Assembly: GCA_964528155.1 (NCBI GenBank)
Contig: CAZGRL010000104.1
Span: 1 to 12,620 of the forward strand
Direction of reading: 5' to 3'
Origin: G001797105 sp964528155
GTDB lineage: Bacteria; Chloroflexota; Anaerolineae; Anaerolineales; E44-bin32
DNA: 12,620 nt
Below the pieces are notes generated by a model. That model ran no database searches. It saw only the letters and a program-made list of their open reading frames with translations, and had not been told where the DNA came from. Shown in pieces: positions 1 to 6,389 of this stretch (positions are counted from its first letter, which is position 1; every line of letters begins with the position of its first letter). Position numbers and translations under genes: made by a program.

Positions 1-132
1 AAGCACGTTTCCGAGGAGCCGGCCTTCTCATTCCAATCTCGCTGGAGCGGACCCGCCCAGGCATCGGTTCAGAACATCGTTCCTCGTCGGGGTACCGCTT
101 TCATGGCTCTCGATACGGAGTCAAGGATGTGA
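1..132 (+). CDS. 3' end of an unidentified ORF (partial)
   Basis: Frame 1 is open from the first base to a TGA at 130-132, giving 43 residues that end in ALDTESRM. The stop overlaps the GTG start of the next gene (129-131) in a GTGA arrangement, which is typical of translationally coupled genes, and third positions are mostly G or C. These are the only reasons to call it coding. I recognise no family in so short a tail. It could equally be a chance open frame, so confidence is low. The upstream part lies outside the window. Confidence 0.35.
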   Translation, partial: KHVSEEPAFSFQSRWSGPAQASVQNIVPRRGTAFMALDTESRM

Positions 133-404
133 GTAAGCTCAATAGAGACCACCTTGAATTCGACGAAGACGACGTGCACCTCATGAAGGAAATGTTGAAG
201 AAGTTCCACGACCTTCATGGTGGCGCTGAGACCCCCGACTGGTCGAGGAACTACGTCGCGTACTTGCCCGTGTTCGCGATTTCCATGCTTAGCGCGCAGC
301 AGACAATTGATCAGCTAACCAAGCAGTTAGTGTGGCTCACACGCGCCCTGGTCTTCCTCACTTTGGTCCTCGTCCTCCTCACGATAGCCCTCATGGCCGC
401 TTGA
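129..404 (+). CDS. Small hypothetical protein with one C-terminal membrane helix
   Basis: This is a 91-residue protein that starts with GTG. The first half is acidic and hydrophilic (EFDEDDVHLMKEMLKKFHDL) and looks helical. Residues about 44-66 are mixed and end in QQTIDQLTKQL. Residues about 68-90 (VWLTRALVFLTLVLVLLTIAL) form one strong transmembrane helix, so a tail-anchored topology with a cytoplasmic N-terminus is likely. The start overlaps the preceding stop by GTGA. The only ribosome-site-like bases, AAGGA at 123-127, are too close to be a good site, so coupling to the upstream frame may drive initiation. I do not recognise the family and assign no function. The membrane-helix call is secure; that it is a gene is likely but not certain. 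Confidence 0.6.
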   Translation: MSKLNRDHLEFDEDDVHLMKEMLKKFHDLHGGAETPDWSRNYVAYLPVFAISMLSAQQTIDQLTKQLVWLTRALVFLTLVLVLLTIALMAA

Positions 405-431
405 GACAGGCTTAGAGGCCGCATGATTTCA

Positions 432-461
432 TTGAGTGCCCAACTAGGTTTTTCATACAAT
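432..461 (+). promoter_or_regulatory. Putative sigma70-type promoter for the acetyltransferase gene
   Basis: TTGAGT at 432-437 (4 of 6 to TTGACA) and TACAAT at 456-461 (5 of 6 to TATAAT) are 18 nt apart. This would give a leader of roughly 140 nt before the ATG at 611. The leader contains a perfect 6-bp hairpin, GCCGGG-acgaa-CCCGGC, at 486-502. The site lies in the gap after the membrane-protein gene ends at 404, so it fits independent transcription of the acetyltransferase. Such matches occur by chance, and only the position makes it credible. Confidence 0.4.
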
Positions 462-610
462 GTTGGCCTTGCCGCCCAACCACTCGCCGGGACGAACCCG
501 GCCAGGGCAGCGCCATCATCAGGGTGTGTCCAGGCCGAGGCGCCTGGCGCAAGGCCGTTGGGCCGGTCCCTCCCGGCGCCACCCTCCCTCCCTCTGTAGG
601 TGATACTCCA

Positions 611-1072
611 ATGCTCCCTCGACATGATCCCGACCTTGCCTACTTCATCGACACTAACACATCCCTGTTCGATATCCCGCTGATCCACCGGTACCTGAGT
701 CAATCGTCGTACTGGGCAAGAGGACGATCACTCGAAACTACCGAGAAATCCATTCGGCACTCGTTGTCTTTCGGCGTGTCCTCACCCGAAGGCAAACAGA
801 TCGGGTTTGGCAGAGTCGTTACTGACTACTCCACCTTTGCCTGGCTCTGCGATGTCTTCATCCTCGAACAGCATCGTGGCCGCGGCCTGGGCAAGCGCCT
901 CGTCGAAGCGGTTGTATCCCATCCCGACCTGAAGGAGATCAGGCGCATACTACTCGCGACCAGCGACGCCCATGATCTCTACCGCCGCTACGGCGGATTC
1001 GGGGCCATTGCGAACCCCGAGACATGGATGGAGCGGGTCTGGCCGATGGATGAGCAACCGGGAAAGCCTTGA
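611..1072 (+). CDS. GNAT family N-acetyltransferase
   Basis: A 153-residue protein of the Gcn5-related N-acetyltransferase superfamily, which transfers the acetyl group of acetyl-CoA to a small molecule or protein amine in the cytoplasm. Residues 64-86 (IGFGRVVTDYSTFAWLCDVF) form the central beta strands. They are followed by motif A at 87-94, Q-H-R-G-R-G-L-G, the pyrophosphate-binding loop with the Q/R-x-x-G-x-G/A pattern. The C-terminal motif (LLATSDAHDLYRRYGGF, about 114-130) is the usual LYxxxGF helix-strand signature. It is close to a common stand-alone subgroup with YWARGRSLET near residue 34 and VVTDYxTFAWLCDVF. Substrate is unknown. I chose ATG 611 rather than the upstream in-frame start at 524 because AGGTGA (598-603) lies 7 nt before it and the family begins there. 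It is one full-length domain with nothing broken. Confidence 0.93.
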   Translation: MLPRHDPDLAYFIDTNTSLFDIPLIHRYLSQSSYWARGRSLETTEKSIRHSLSFGVSSPEGKQIGFGRVVTDYSTFAWLCDVFILEQHRGRGLGKRLVEAVVSHPDLKEIRRILLATSDAHDLYRRYGGFGAIANPETWMERVWPMDEQPGKP

Positions 1073-1087
1073 TCTTATCGAGAGTAC

Positions 1088-1300
1088 CTAGGAGAAGGTG
1101 ATGCGCGAGCGCAGTATCTCCTGCTCGTCCCTCATCCCTCCCGGCGACATCCGCACCATCGGCAAGGGACCATCATGGGTCACTGTTCCTACAGCCTCGG
1201 CGGCGGGCTTGTTCGTCCCATGGGCGAGGCCCATCATGCCCTTCGCCTTGTGGGGTTGAGCGAACACGGGAACGCAGCCGGCTTCCTTGGCCTCGACCAT
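1088..1300 (-). CDS. Possible small hypothetical protein
   Basis: A 70-residue minus-strand frame with ATG at 1300-1298 and TAG at 1090-1088. Three things favour coding. AGAGGTG (complement of 1308-1314) sits 7 nt before the ATG. Third codon positions are strongly G or C. The sequence reads like a protein, for example MMGLAHGTNKPAAEAVG and the ending LRSRITFS. Against it, I recognise no family, it is short, and it faces the direction opposite to all confident genes here. It could be a remnant of a longer gene whose upstream part was lost. It is convergent with the acetyltransferase, leaving 15 nt between the two ends. Confidence 0.35.
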   Translation of the reverse strand: MVEAKEAGCVPVFAQPHKAKGMMGLAHGTNKPAAEAVGTVTHDGPLPMVRMSPGGMRDEQEILRSRITFS

Positions 1301-1476
1301 GATCCCGCACCTCTAGCCACGGCCTCCGGGGCAATAAGAGTGCTCGATGCGAACTGAGAAAGGTTACTCTCATAGGGCTCTCAACCACCTTGTGTCTCTC
1401 TTGAGGCTCGCAAGCTACTGATCATGCCTCCCTCTCCATCGTACACTTCGGGTGCTCCACGAAAGGAGAACAAGAG

Positions 1477-1692
1477 ATGCTGTAGACAGAGGGCCTCTTC
1501 GCACTGGAGTACAGTCTCCAGCAGAAGGCCTGGCACGTGGACAGCCTGGATAATGTCTTGAAATTCAATCTTGGATGGCTTGTCAAGGGAGAAACAGGCT
1601 ACGACTATAAGATCCTGGCCATCTCTGACTCCCGAGATGAACTGAGGGAGTTTAGATTGGCGATCCTCAAGAAGATTGAGGAAACAGGATAG
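1477..1692 (+). pseudogene. Small ORF interrupted by an amber codon at position 3
   Basis: ATG 1477 follows a good ribosome site (AGGAG, 1464-1468, 8 nt spacing), but codon 3 (1483-1485) is TAG. The same frame then runs open for 68 codons to TAG at 1690-1692. The peptide looks real: LFALEYSLQQKAWHV, a middle containing LDNVLKFNLGWLVKG, then YKILAISDSRDELREF and a helical end LAILKKIEETG. It resembles a small alpha/beta domain of unknown function. A one-base change from CAG or a similar codon would explain the amber. Alternatively translation begins at the in-frame GTG 1537, with AGAAGG 8 nt upstream, making a shorter protein. The codons are less GC-rich than in neighbouring genes. I call it a nonsense-disrupted gene; no function is assigned. 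Confidence 0.5.
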
Positions 1693-1941
1693 CGCATCGT
1701 CCGCCTTTCAAGCCGGGATGATGCTCAGACACGCCTGGATCCGGGTCGTCCGCCGCCCAATGCCAGATGGTTCTTGGCCCGGCAGCTCAGCTGGCAACTA
1801 TTGGGTGCTCTCCTCATGGGGGGAGGCTCATTACTTGATCTTGGTCCTCGGCTCAGTCTTCTGGCAGGCCCATTGGCAGGGGCGCTGGCGCATTGCTTCA
1901 ATCCGAAGGGCGAAGCCACTCGTGGGGCCCTTGTCACGTGA
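1693..1941 (+). other. Open continuation of the same frame after a second amber codon
   Basis: Directly after the TAG at 1690-1692 the same frame stays open for another 82 codons, to TGA at 1939-1941. It encodes a hydrophobic, membrane-like stretch around 1768-1880 (WQLLGALLMGGGSLLDLG and LLAGPLAGALAHCF). It may be the second half of one longer decayed gene, or a chance opening. A different frame (1676-1978) is also open across this interval and cannot be excluded, but it looks less protein-like. The remaining sequence up to 2158 shows no gene. Confidence 0.25.
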
Positions 1942-2158
1942 CGAAACGGCATCGGAGGATGAGGGAATGTGCCGATGATAACGGTCTGCCTCTCATCCAT
2001 GTGACACTCCTCCGCGGACTATAGCAGGCCACCCAGACTACTATGCGGTGGGGCATGTGCGGACCCAATGGAGCACTCGCCTCTATACACTCTGACACGC
2101 CGACAAACGGGGAACGAGTTTCTGGCAAACCCTCAGCCGGTACTCAGAGATTTCGCGT

Positions 2159-2164
2159 TATAAT
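2159..2164 (+). promoter_or_regulatory. Perfect -10 box TATAAT ahead of the secreted nuclease gene
   Basis: TATAAT at 2159-2164 matches the sigma70 -10 consensus exactly and lies 110 nt before the start at 2274. No good -35 hexamer is present at 16-19 nt spacing, and there is no extended TG motif, so the promoter may need an activator or be weak. The expected transcript would begin near 2171, just before the hairpin at 2176-2214. Confidence 0.5.
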
Positions 2165-2175
2165 GAGTCAGACAG

Positions 2176-2214
2176 CCGCTCTTTACGCCGGCCCCCCTCC
2201 GGTGTGAGGAGCGG
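2176..2214 (+). other. Two-tier leader hairpin
   Basis: The outer stem is CCGCTC (2176-2181) with GAGCGG (2209-2214). A symmetric 3x3 internal loop (TTT/GAG) follows. The inner stem is ACGCCGG (2185-2191) with CCGGTGT (2199-2205), containing one G-U pair, closed by the C-rich loop CCCCCCT. If the -10 box at 2159 is used, this hairpin forms the very 5' end of the nuclease mRNA. There it could stabilise the message or be a protein-binding or attenuation element. There is no U-tract, so it is not an obvious intrinsic terminator. Confidence 0.5.
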
Positions 2215-2273
2215 TTGCGTCATAGAAGACGAGCGCGACAATGGACCATTGAAGCCTGAGAGGGAATGGGGGG

Positions 2274-3194
2274 ATGCATGAGACCATGATGAGTCAAGGG
2301 GGACATGTGCGCTTCCCAATTGCGCTTACCGCTCTCGCCTTCGCCTCCGCCGCTTGCTCGTCTGTCAACCCTGACCTCGGCGTAGTAGACAGGGTGGCGA
2401 CAGGCGTAGCCGGGACCGTGACTGCCATTGCTGCCTCGGTTTCACCGGCAACGGACACCCCCCAGCCTACAAACAGTCCTTATCCAACCGATACACCTCC
2501 TCCAACCAGTACGCCGCTTCCGAGTGACACACCCACGTCTGAGGCAAGCCGGACACCTACGTCTACAGTACCACCCACTCTCTCGCCTGCTGTTGAGGGC
2601 ATCGAATGCATTCCAACGGACACGCAAAGAGATGTTGCGCAGGTTGTGAGCATCACCGACGGAGACACCATCCGGGTGGATATGCGAGGAACCACCTACC
2701 GTCTCCGATACATCGGCGTGGACACGCCTGAGACTAGCCAGCCTTTCGCGGACGCAGCCACAGCCAAGAACCGCGCCCTGGTCGAGGGCAAGACCGTTCT
2801 GCTGATCAAGGATGTCTCGGAGACGGATATCTATGACCGCCTCCTCCGGTATGTCGTCGCGGAGGGTGTCTTCGTGAACTACGAGCTGGTAAGGCAGGGC
2901 TATGCCCAAATTCTCACCTATCCCCCAGACGTCGCTTGTTCGGCGACGTTCCTCGGTGCTCAGCAGGCAGCGAGAGAAGAAGGTAAGGGCCTCTGGGCTG
3001 CCACCCCGACAGCGAAGCCAGCTGCAACCCCAGAGCCGACAACCTGCGATCCGTCTTATCCGACGGTTTGCATCCCTCCTCCTCCACCCGACCTCGATTG
3101 CGGGGATATCTCGTATCGCAGGTTTACTGTCCTACCTCCCGATCCTCACCACTTCGATGGAGATGCCGATGGGATAGGATGCGAGAGTGGGTAA
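2274..3194 (+). CDS. Thermonuclease (SNase-like) lipoprotein with excalibur domain
   Basis: A 306-residue exported nuclease. Residues 13-28 form a lipoprotein signal ending in FASAAC, with Cys28 as the expected lipidation site, so the protein is probably anchored outside the membrane. A Thr/Pro/Ser-rich linker covers about 57-107. The SNase domain runs about 121-241. The residues matching staphylococcal nuclease are visible: D129 in DGDTI, R145 (R35), D150-T151 (D40-T41), E153 (E43) and R189 (R87). The active site therefore looks intact for Ca2+-dependent cleavage of DNA or RNA. A second linker (243-275) leads to an excalibur domain whose DGDADGIGCE (295-304) is the Ca-binding DxDxDGxGCE motif. 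Start: GAGAGGGA lies about 7 nt before ATG 2274; ATG 2286 or 2289 are alternatives that keep the signal. It stands alone behind its own promoter. Likely roles are nutrient scavenging or clearing extracellular DNA. Confidence 0.93.
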   Translation: MHETMMSQGGHVRFPIALTALAFASAACSSVNPDLGVVDRVATGVAGTVTAIAASVSPATDTPQPTNSPYPTDTPPPTSTPLPSDTPTSEASRTPTSTVPPTLSPAVEGIECIPTDTQRDVAQVVSITDGDTIRVDMRGTTYRLRYIGVDTPETSQPFADAATAKNRALVEGKTVLLIKDVSETDIYDRLLRYVVAEGVFVNYELVRQGYAQILTYPPDVACSATFLGAQQAAREEGKGLWAATPTAKPAATPEPTTCDPSYPTVCIPPPPPDLDCGDISYRRFTVLPPDPHHFDGDADGIGCESG

Positions 3195-4399
3195 TGAGGG
3201 CCGTTGAGAACAGCCGGAACGGGCCGGATCATCGGCCGGGACGCAAGCCGGCTATTTGCCTGGCCCGGATGGAAATCGCCCCGCTGTACCGCGATCGCTT
3301 GCGACCCACCGCCGCCGGCCGGGGATGGTACGGAGGACAGCATCGTCAATTCCCATCGTGGGAATGCCAACAATCACCCCGACAATAGCTTCGATCAGCC
3401 GCAGCTTCCTGTGCCGGCCCGTGCCTTCACAAGCTACCTCCTCTGCGAACACCGACGCTCCCCTCTCCCTGAAGGATCGGCCACGCCCCAGCATGGACCT
3501 CCGGCTTAGATGCAGCGGACGCGACTTCTGGGAGGCAGGGAGAGGCCGCGCGGCGCAAGGCTGTTAAATGAAGCGCGTGGTCAAATGGGGTTGAGCCTCT
3601 AGCGTTCCGGCAGCCGGACTACTATAGAGTCGCTGCAAATAGATCTCGACACATCCGGTAGTCGCCTGCTGCCCAAAGGAGTTACGAAAAGATCCTGCGA
3701 TTCCCTTGCAACGCTGTTCAGCTTCCACGCGTACACGGAAACACTCGTAGCCATCTCCTCAACCAGCCTCGTTGTTTGAGCGCCGCCTCCGCTGCAAGCA
3801 GATCCACATGCAGATACTGGACTCTGCATCAGAGGACGGATGACGTCCCAGCGACCCCCGCACCGTGGGCACTGAGGTGACGCCGCAGGTCGCTGCGGTT
3901 CCACCGTTTGGTCCACGAGCCCCCGTCGCATGACTGTGATTCGAGACCGTTCACATCGCAGTTTGTCCCAGATTTGTACCTCATCCCTCGTAGAGATTGA
4001 CGGCCCTCCCTTGGCTGTGCTAACTTCGAATCGTCTCTCTCCTCCGCTGCATTAGCGCGGTCCTCTCGGGCAAGTGGCCCCTCCGCCTTCAGGGAATGTG
4101 TCCCTGCAGGGCCCCAATCGAAGTCTCTGATGCATTTGTCCACGCTATCGCTCGTGATGGTCCTCCGAGCGCGCACGTCACCAAGTTCCAGATTGAGTGA
4201 GCCTAGTTGGATGCCGGGCGTTGACGAATGCCACTGTCCCGTAACTCTGCGGCAGAAGCCCGCCGCCCTTCCGCGACCATTTCATTCAGCTTTCTCTGAA
4301 CACGAAACCGATGACCAGTGAAAGGAGATACGCCATACACCCCGATGGAGGCACCGTAAACCCAGTTCCGCTTGGAGATCTCGTGGGGGTGGCGCTCCC
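3195..4399. other. About 1.2 kb without a convincing gene
   Basis: Just after the nuclease stop lies a weak hairpin, GGCCG-gatcat-CGGCC (3222-3237), without a T-tract. A perfect 7-bp inverted repeat, ATTCCCA-tcg-TGGGAAT, lies at 3349-3365. Several frames are open on both strands, but none has family resemblance. The best are minus-strand 3494-3252 (80 codons, with GGAGG close before the ATG and the phrase LRLIEAIVGVIVGIPTMGID), minus 3931-3599 (110 codons, with one CPRCGG pair) and minus 4176-3829. The minus strand at about 4270-4130 also reads plausibly (TPGIQLGSLNLELGDV) into the last of these. I see these as possible remnants of decayed genes rather than annotated ones. Confidence 0.4.
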
Positions 4400-4597
4400 G
4401 TGCCTTTTCTGGACCCCATCTGGGCGGGGTTCTGGCGCCAGAGCATCGGCTACGGCGGGCAGGCAGGAGTTCCCGGCGTTGTGGCAACCATCCGTTTCGC
4501 CCTGTCGCATGCTTCCAATGCGACGATCGTTATGGCTGTCTGGCTGGCCGGTGTGAGATGTCGGCTAGATCACCTCAGGTGGAAGGTGTCGGGGTGA
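4400..4597 (+). CDS. Tiny membrane protein, first of an overlapping pair
   Basis: This 65-residue protein starts with GTG at 4400, with a G-rich ribosome site (GGGGGTGG, 4385-4392) about 8 nt upstream. No earlier start exists in frame after the TGA at 4319. The N-terminus has aromatic and Gly residues (LDPIWAGFWRQSIGYGG). Residues about 26-52 (VVATIRFALSHASNATIVMAVWLAGV) form one moderately hydrophobic helix. The tail is basic (RCRLDHLRWK), as expected for a cytoplasmic end. Third positions are strongly GC, supporting real coding. Its TGA (4595-4597) overlaps the GTG start of the next gene as GTGA. I do not recognise the family. A small phage-type membrane protein is one possibility, without direct proof. 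Confidence 0.5.
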   Translation: MPFLDPIWAGFWRQSIGYGGQAGVPGVVATIRFALSHASNATIVMAVWLAGVRCRLDHLRWKVSG

Positions 4598-4749
4598 CCA
4601 GTCGGTACGCCGCGGCCGTCATCTGTCTACTCGTTGTGCTTGTCGGTGCGACGAGCCGATATCCCATTAGAGACCTGGCGGTGATAGCCGGGGCCATTTC
4701 GCTGGGTGTCATTGCAGTGGAGTTCATCCGGTTCTGGTACGACGTCTAG
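4594..4749 (+). CDS. Tiny two-helix membrane protein, second of the pair
   Basis: The GTG start at 4594 is preceded by GGAAGG (4581-4586) at 7 nt and overlaps the previous stop by 4 nt (GTGA). The 51 residues contain two hydrophobic segments, about 5-19 (AAAVICLLVVLVGA) and 26-43 (LAVIAGAISLGVIAVEF), separated by the short polar turn SRYPIRD, ending in IRFWYDV. This is a hairpin of two membrane helices with little else. The frame is open upstream to 4372 and an ATG exists at 4558, but the ribosome site and the coupling favour 4594. The size and two-helix layout are like small holins or small toxic or regulatory membrane peptides. That is only an analogy; no signature motif is visible. Confidence 0.55.
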   Translation: MTSRYAAAVICLLVVLVGATSRYPIRDLAVIAGAISLGVIAVEFIRFWYDV

Positions 4750-4775
4750 GCCATGCCACGGGCAGGTTATTAGAG

Positions 4776-4787
4776 AGGCAATTGCCT
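4776..4787. repeat. 12-bp perfect palindrome
   Basis: AGGCAATTGCCT is its own reverse complement. It lies 31 nt before the next start (4819), between the membrane-protein pair and the Cys/Arg-rich ORF. Its position suits an operator, but a 12-bp palindrome alone is weak evidence, and no -35/-10 pair is evident around it. Confidence 0.35.
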
Positions 4788-4818
4788 GACCACAAGGTCC
4801 ACCTAAAGGAGGTGTGTC

Positions 4819-5148
4819 ATGAACACCCAAGTTGCGAGGTACTGCCGGAGGCTGGGCCATTCAATGCTACGGAGCCGTAGAAGGCCGAGGGTGCCGACAT
4901 CGATCTGGGTACTCAGAACGAACCCAAGGGCCGAGCCTGCGATTGAACAACGGAAGGGAAGGAGGTGCGTGATGCACGGGAAAGAGAAGTGCCGGCGCTG
5001 CGACACCGGCACTATTCCTGCGGTTTGCTTACCGCAGCTTAGGCAGCCACTTCTTAGCACAACTCTCGCCCCTCGTCAAGAAGAAACAGCCCTCCCAGCC
5101 CTCCAACACGTACGTTCTCCGCGGTATTTCCTTGTCCCTCATTCTTGA
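4819..5148 (+). CDS. Small basic hypothetical protein behind a very strong ribosome site
   Basis: AAAGGAGGTG (4805-4814) is close to a perfect anti-16S match, 4 nt before ATG 4819. This is the main evidence. The 109-residue product is very basic at its N-terminus (RYCRRLGHSMLRSRRRPRV). It has a single C58-R-R-C61 pair near the centre and a poorly conserved-looking tail. A second strong ribosome site (GGAAGGAGGT, ending at 4966) precedes an in-frame ATG at 4972 that would start a 58-residue protein MHGKEKCRRCDTG. A frame switch after about 5007 also yields a protein-like reading (LGSHFLAQLSPLVKKK) up to a TGA near 5183, so the 3' part may be frameshifted. No family is recognised. The strong sites suggest real expression, but the exact product is uncertain. 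Confidence 0.4.
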   Translation: MNTQVARYCRRLGHSMLRSRRRPRVPTSIWVLRTNPRAEPAIEQRKGRRCVMHGKEKCRRCDTGTIPAVCLPQLRQPLLSTTLAPRQEETALPALQHVRSPRYFLVPHS

Positions 5149-5210
5149 TCACCATTCTCTAGTCGCAAGACTCCTCACCTGCCGCTGACACTCTCCCGGA
5201 CACCAGGCGG

Positions 5211-5291
5211 AGTTGTGGTCACCCGCCGTCCCGGGGAGGACTCTGCCCCGGGATGGCGGGTGATTATCAAGCTGTTTAGACATACACAACT
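5211..5291. repeat. Large inverted repeat with 18-bp core stem
   Basis: TCACCCGCCGTCCCGGGG (5219-5236) pairs with CCCCGGGATGGCGGGTGA (5246-5263) across a 9-nt loop (AGGACTCTG). The 18 pairs are all Watson-Crick except one G-T position, which is a G-U pair in RNA. Outer arms AGTTGTG (5211-5217) and CACAACT (5285-5291) are also perfectly complementary and would enclose the core. There is no T-tract on either side, so it is not a typical intrinsic terminator. It lies in the gap before the 5354 gene and could be a structured leader, a protein-binding site or a miniature element remnant. Confidence 0.6.
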
Positions 5292-5353
5292 GATTGGAGT
5301 CACCGGGCGCGTCCCGCGCTCGGTGCAAGCCGTGCATTGCGGAGGTTGCGAAC

Positions 5354-5626
5354 ATGCGAACAAGCACAGGCCTTCTTGCCGTCCTCATCGCCGCGCTCGT
5401 TGCCGCGGCGAGCACCCCTTCGCCGGTGAGGACGGATGGCTGGCAGGAGATACGAGACCCGTCGAGGCCAAACCTGTGGCGGGCAGTGATCGACCAATCG
5501 GGATCGGAACCGAGCCCATGGCGGGATCCAAGCGCACCGCACGCGCAGTTCCTTCTCGATCCGATCGGCCTGCTGCGAGCCTGGCTGCTATGGCCTCTCG
5601 ACACCCTGGCGCTTTCGTTCTGGTGA
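5354..5626 (+). CDS. Small secreted or membrane protein
   Basis: ATG 5354 follows GGAGG (5341-5345) at 8 nt. The open frame reaches back to 5294, but the ribosome site and signal sequence fix the start here. The 90-residue product begins with a clear export signal (TGLLAVLIAALVAAAS, about 5-20). A Trp-rich polar middle follows (DGWQEIRDPSRPNLWRAV), and the C-terminal segment is hydrophobic (IGLLRAWLLWPLDTLALSF, about 71-89). It is either secreted with a hydrophobic tail or held by two membrane segments. No catalytic motif or known family is seen. It precedes the helical-protein and RuvC-like genes by about 165 nt and a strong hairpin, so co-transcription is possible but not shown. Confidence 0.6.
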   Translation: MRTSTGLLAVLIAALVAAASTPSPVRTDGWQEIRDPSRPNLWRAVIDQSGSEPSPWRDPSAPHAQFLLDPIGLLRAWLLWPLDTLALSFW

Positions 5627-5699
5627 AGCCTCGTCTGGTTCGTTGTCCCTTGAGGGATAGGTCGTCTTCCACCAGGATCGAGGATCCCTGGCAATCAAC

Positions 5700-5741
5700 C
5701 CTTTGCGCGGTCGCGGTAGTGGCAGCGCGTCCGCGCAAAGG
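5700..5741. repeat. Strong inverted repeat (11-bp perfect arms)
   Basis: CCTTTGCGCGG (5700-5710) and CCGCGCAAAGG (5731-5741) are exact reverse complements. Inside, a T-T mismatch is followed by a further CGCG/CGCG pairing and a 10-nt loop. The hairpin begins 73 nt after the stop of the small secreted protein and ends 51 nt before the next start. It may insulate the two genes or sit in the leader of the next gene. No T-tract follows on the + strand. Nearby, CCAGGATC (5672-5679) and GATCCCTGG (5683-5691) form a second hairpin with one bulged base. Confidence 0.55.
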
Positions 5742-5792
5742 CCGCCAGGGAGCACAGCGCCAGGAGACAGCATTCAATAGGAGGTGGCCGCG

Positions 5793-6389
5793 ATGGATCA
5801 TTCACAACATGCACTTGTCGCCCTCGTCGACGCCAGGAGAGGCGACAGGACTCTGGCTTCGCTGCTGAGCGCTGCAGCGAGCAGGATCACAGCCGAAGCT
5901 CGAGATCAGGCGATGGCGTTGAGAGAGGAGGCGAGACGACTTCGGCGACAGGCCTGGAACGAGTTGCAGTCGGCGAGAGCAGAATTCGAGGCCTCCGGTC
6001 ACAGGACGATGGTGATCCGCGGCCTCGAGCTCGACGGCGAACTGAAAGCGGCTGCAATCCGCGCGGCCGCGCAAGACTTGGCAAGGGCGCGGCAGTCCCT
6101 TCGCAGGGCCGCCGACGGTGTAGAGGAGGCGGTCTGCGCCGCCAGGTTGGCTGAGTCTCAGGCAGAGAGAGCGGTCGTCCGCGCCGCTACCCGCCCCGAG
6201 GTTGTCGCGCTCAAGGCACTCCAGGATTCCCTGGATCACCGCAGTATGTGCGGAAGGGCTATCGATCGGGCGCTGGCAGGTGCGGGGAACACCGCAGCCT
6301 GGCGAACTCAGGATGCTGCCTCCTGCTCCGCTCGAAGCCGTCTCAACATGCCGAACCCTGTGTGCACAGTTGGCAGACATGCCGCATGA
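5793..6389 (+). CDS. Long helical (coiled-coil-like) protein of unknown function
   Basis: ATG 5793 has TAGGAGGTG (5779-5787) just upstream; an in-frame GTG at 5784 falls inside that site and is rejected. Of the 198 residues, about 18-146 are almost entirely Ala/Arg/Glu/Leu-rich with heptad-like spacing (MALREEARRLRRQAWNELQ, DLARARQSLRRAADGVEEAV), predicting long helices or a coiled coil. The region after residue 147 is different: Cys-containing, polar and not heptad-like. Its end overlaps the RuvC-like gene by 11 nt if that starts at 6379. The family is not recognised. The overlap suggests a common operon with the nuclease, and a scaffold or dimeric partner role would fit, but that is inference. 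Similar compositions occur in phage structural and ATPase-associated proteins. Confidence 0.72.
   Translation: MDHSQHALVALVDARRGDRTLASLLSAAASRITAEARDQAMALREEARRLRRQAWNELQSARAEFEASGHRTMVIRGLELDGELKAAAIRAAAQDLARARQSLRRAADGVEEAVCAARLAESQAERAVVRAATRPEVVALKALQDSLDHRSMCGRAIDRALAGAGNTAAWRTQDAASCSARSRLNMPNPVCTVGRHAA

Noticed and set aside
1676..1978. A 100-codon + frame after the amber-containing ORF.
   Set aside because: It begins inside that ORF without a ribosome site and has a biased Trp/Arg/Ser composition; the competing frame reads more like a membrane protein.
3222..3237. GGCCG-gatcat-CGGCC as intrinsic terminator of the nuclease gene.
   Set aside because: The stem is only 5 bp and there is no T-tract.
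3252..4176. Minus-strand ORFs 3494-3252, 3931-3599 (with one CPRCGG) and 4176-3829 as genes.
   Set aside because: No second zinc ligand pair, weak or too-close ribosome sites, mutual overlap in different frames and no recognisable family; mentioned only as possible remnants.
5149..5868. Long open frames on both strands (minus 5149-5694, plus 5215-5868, minus 5385-5801).
   Set aside because: They are rich in Arg, Pro, Ser and Gly without family resemblance and cover the better-supported genes at 5354 and 5793; they are shadows of GC-rich sequence.
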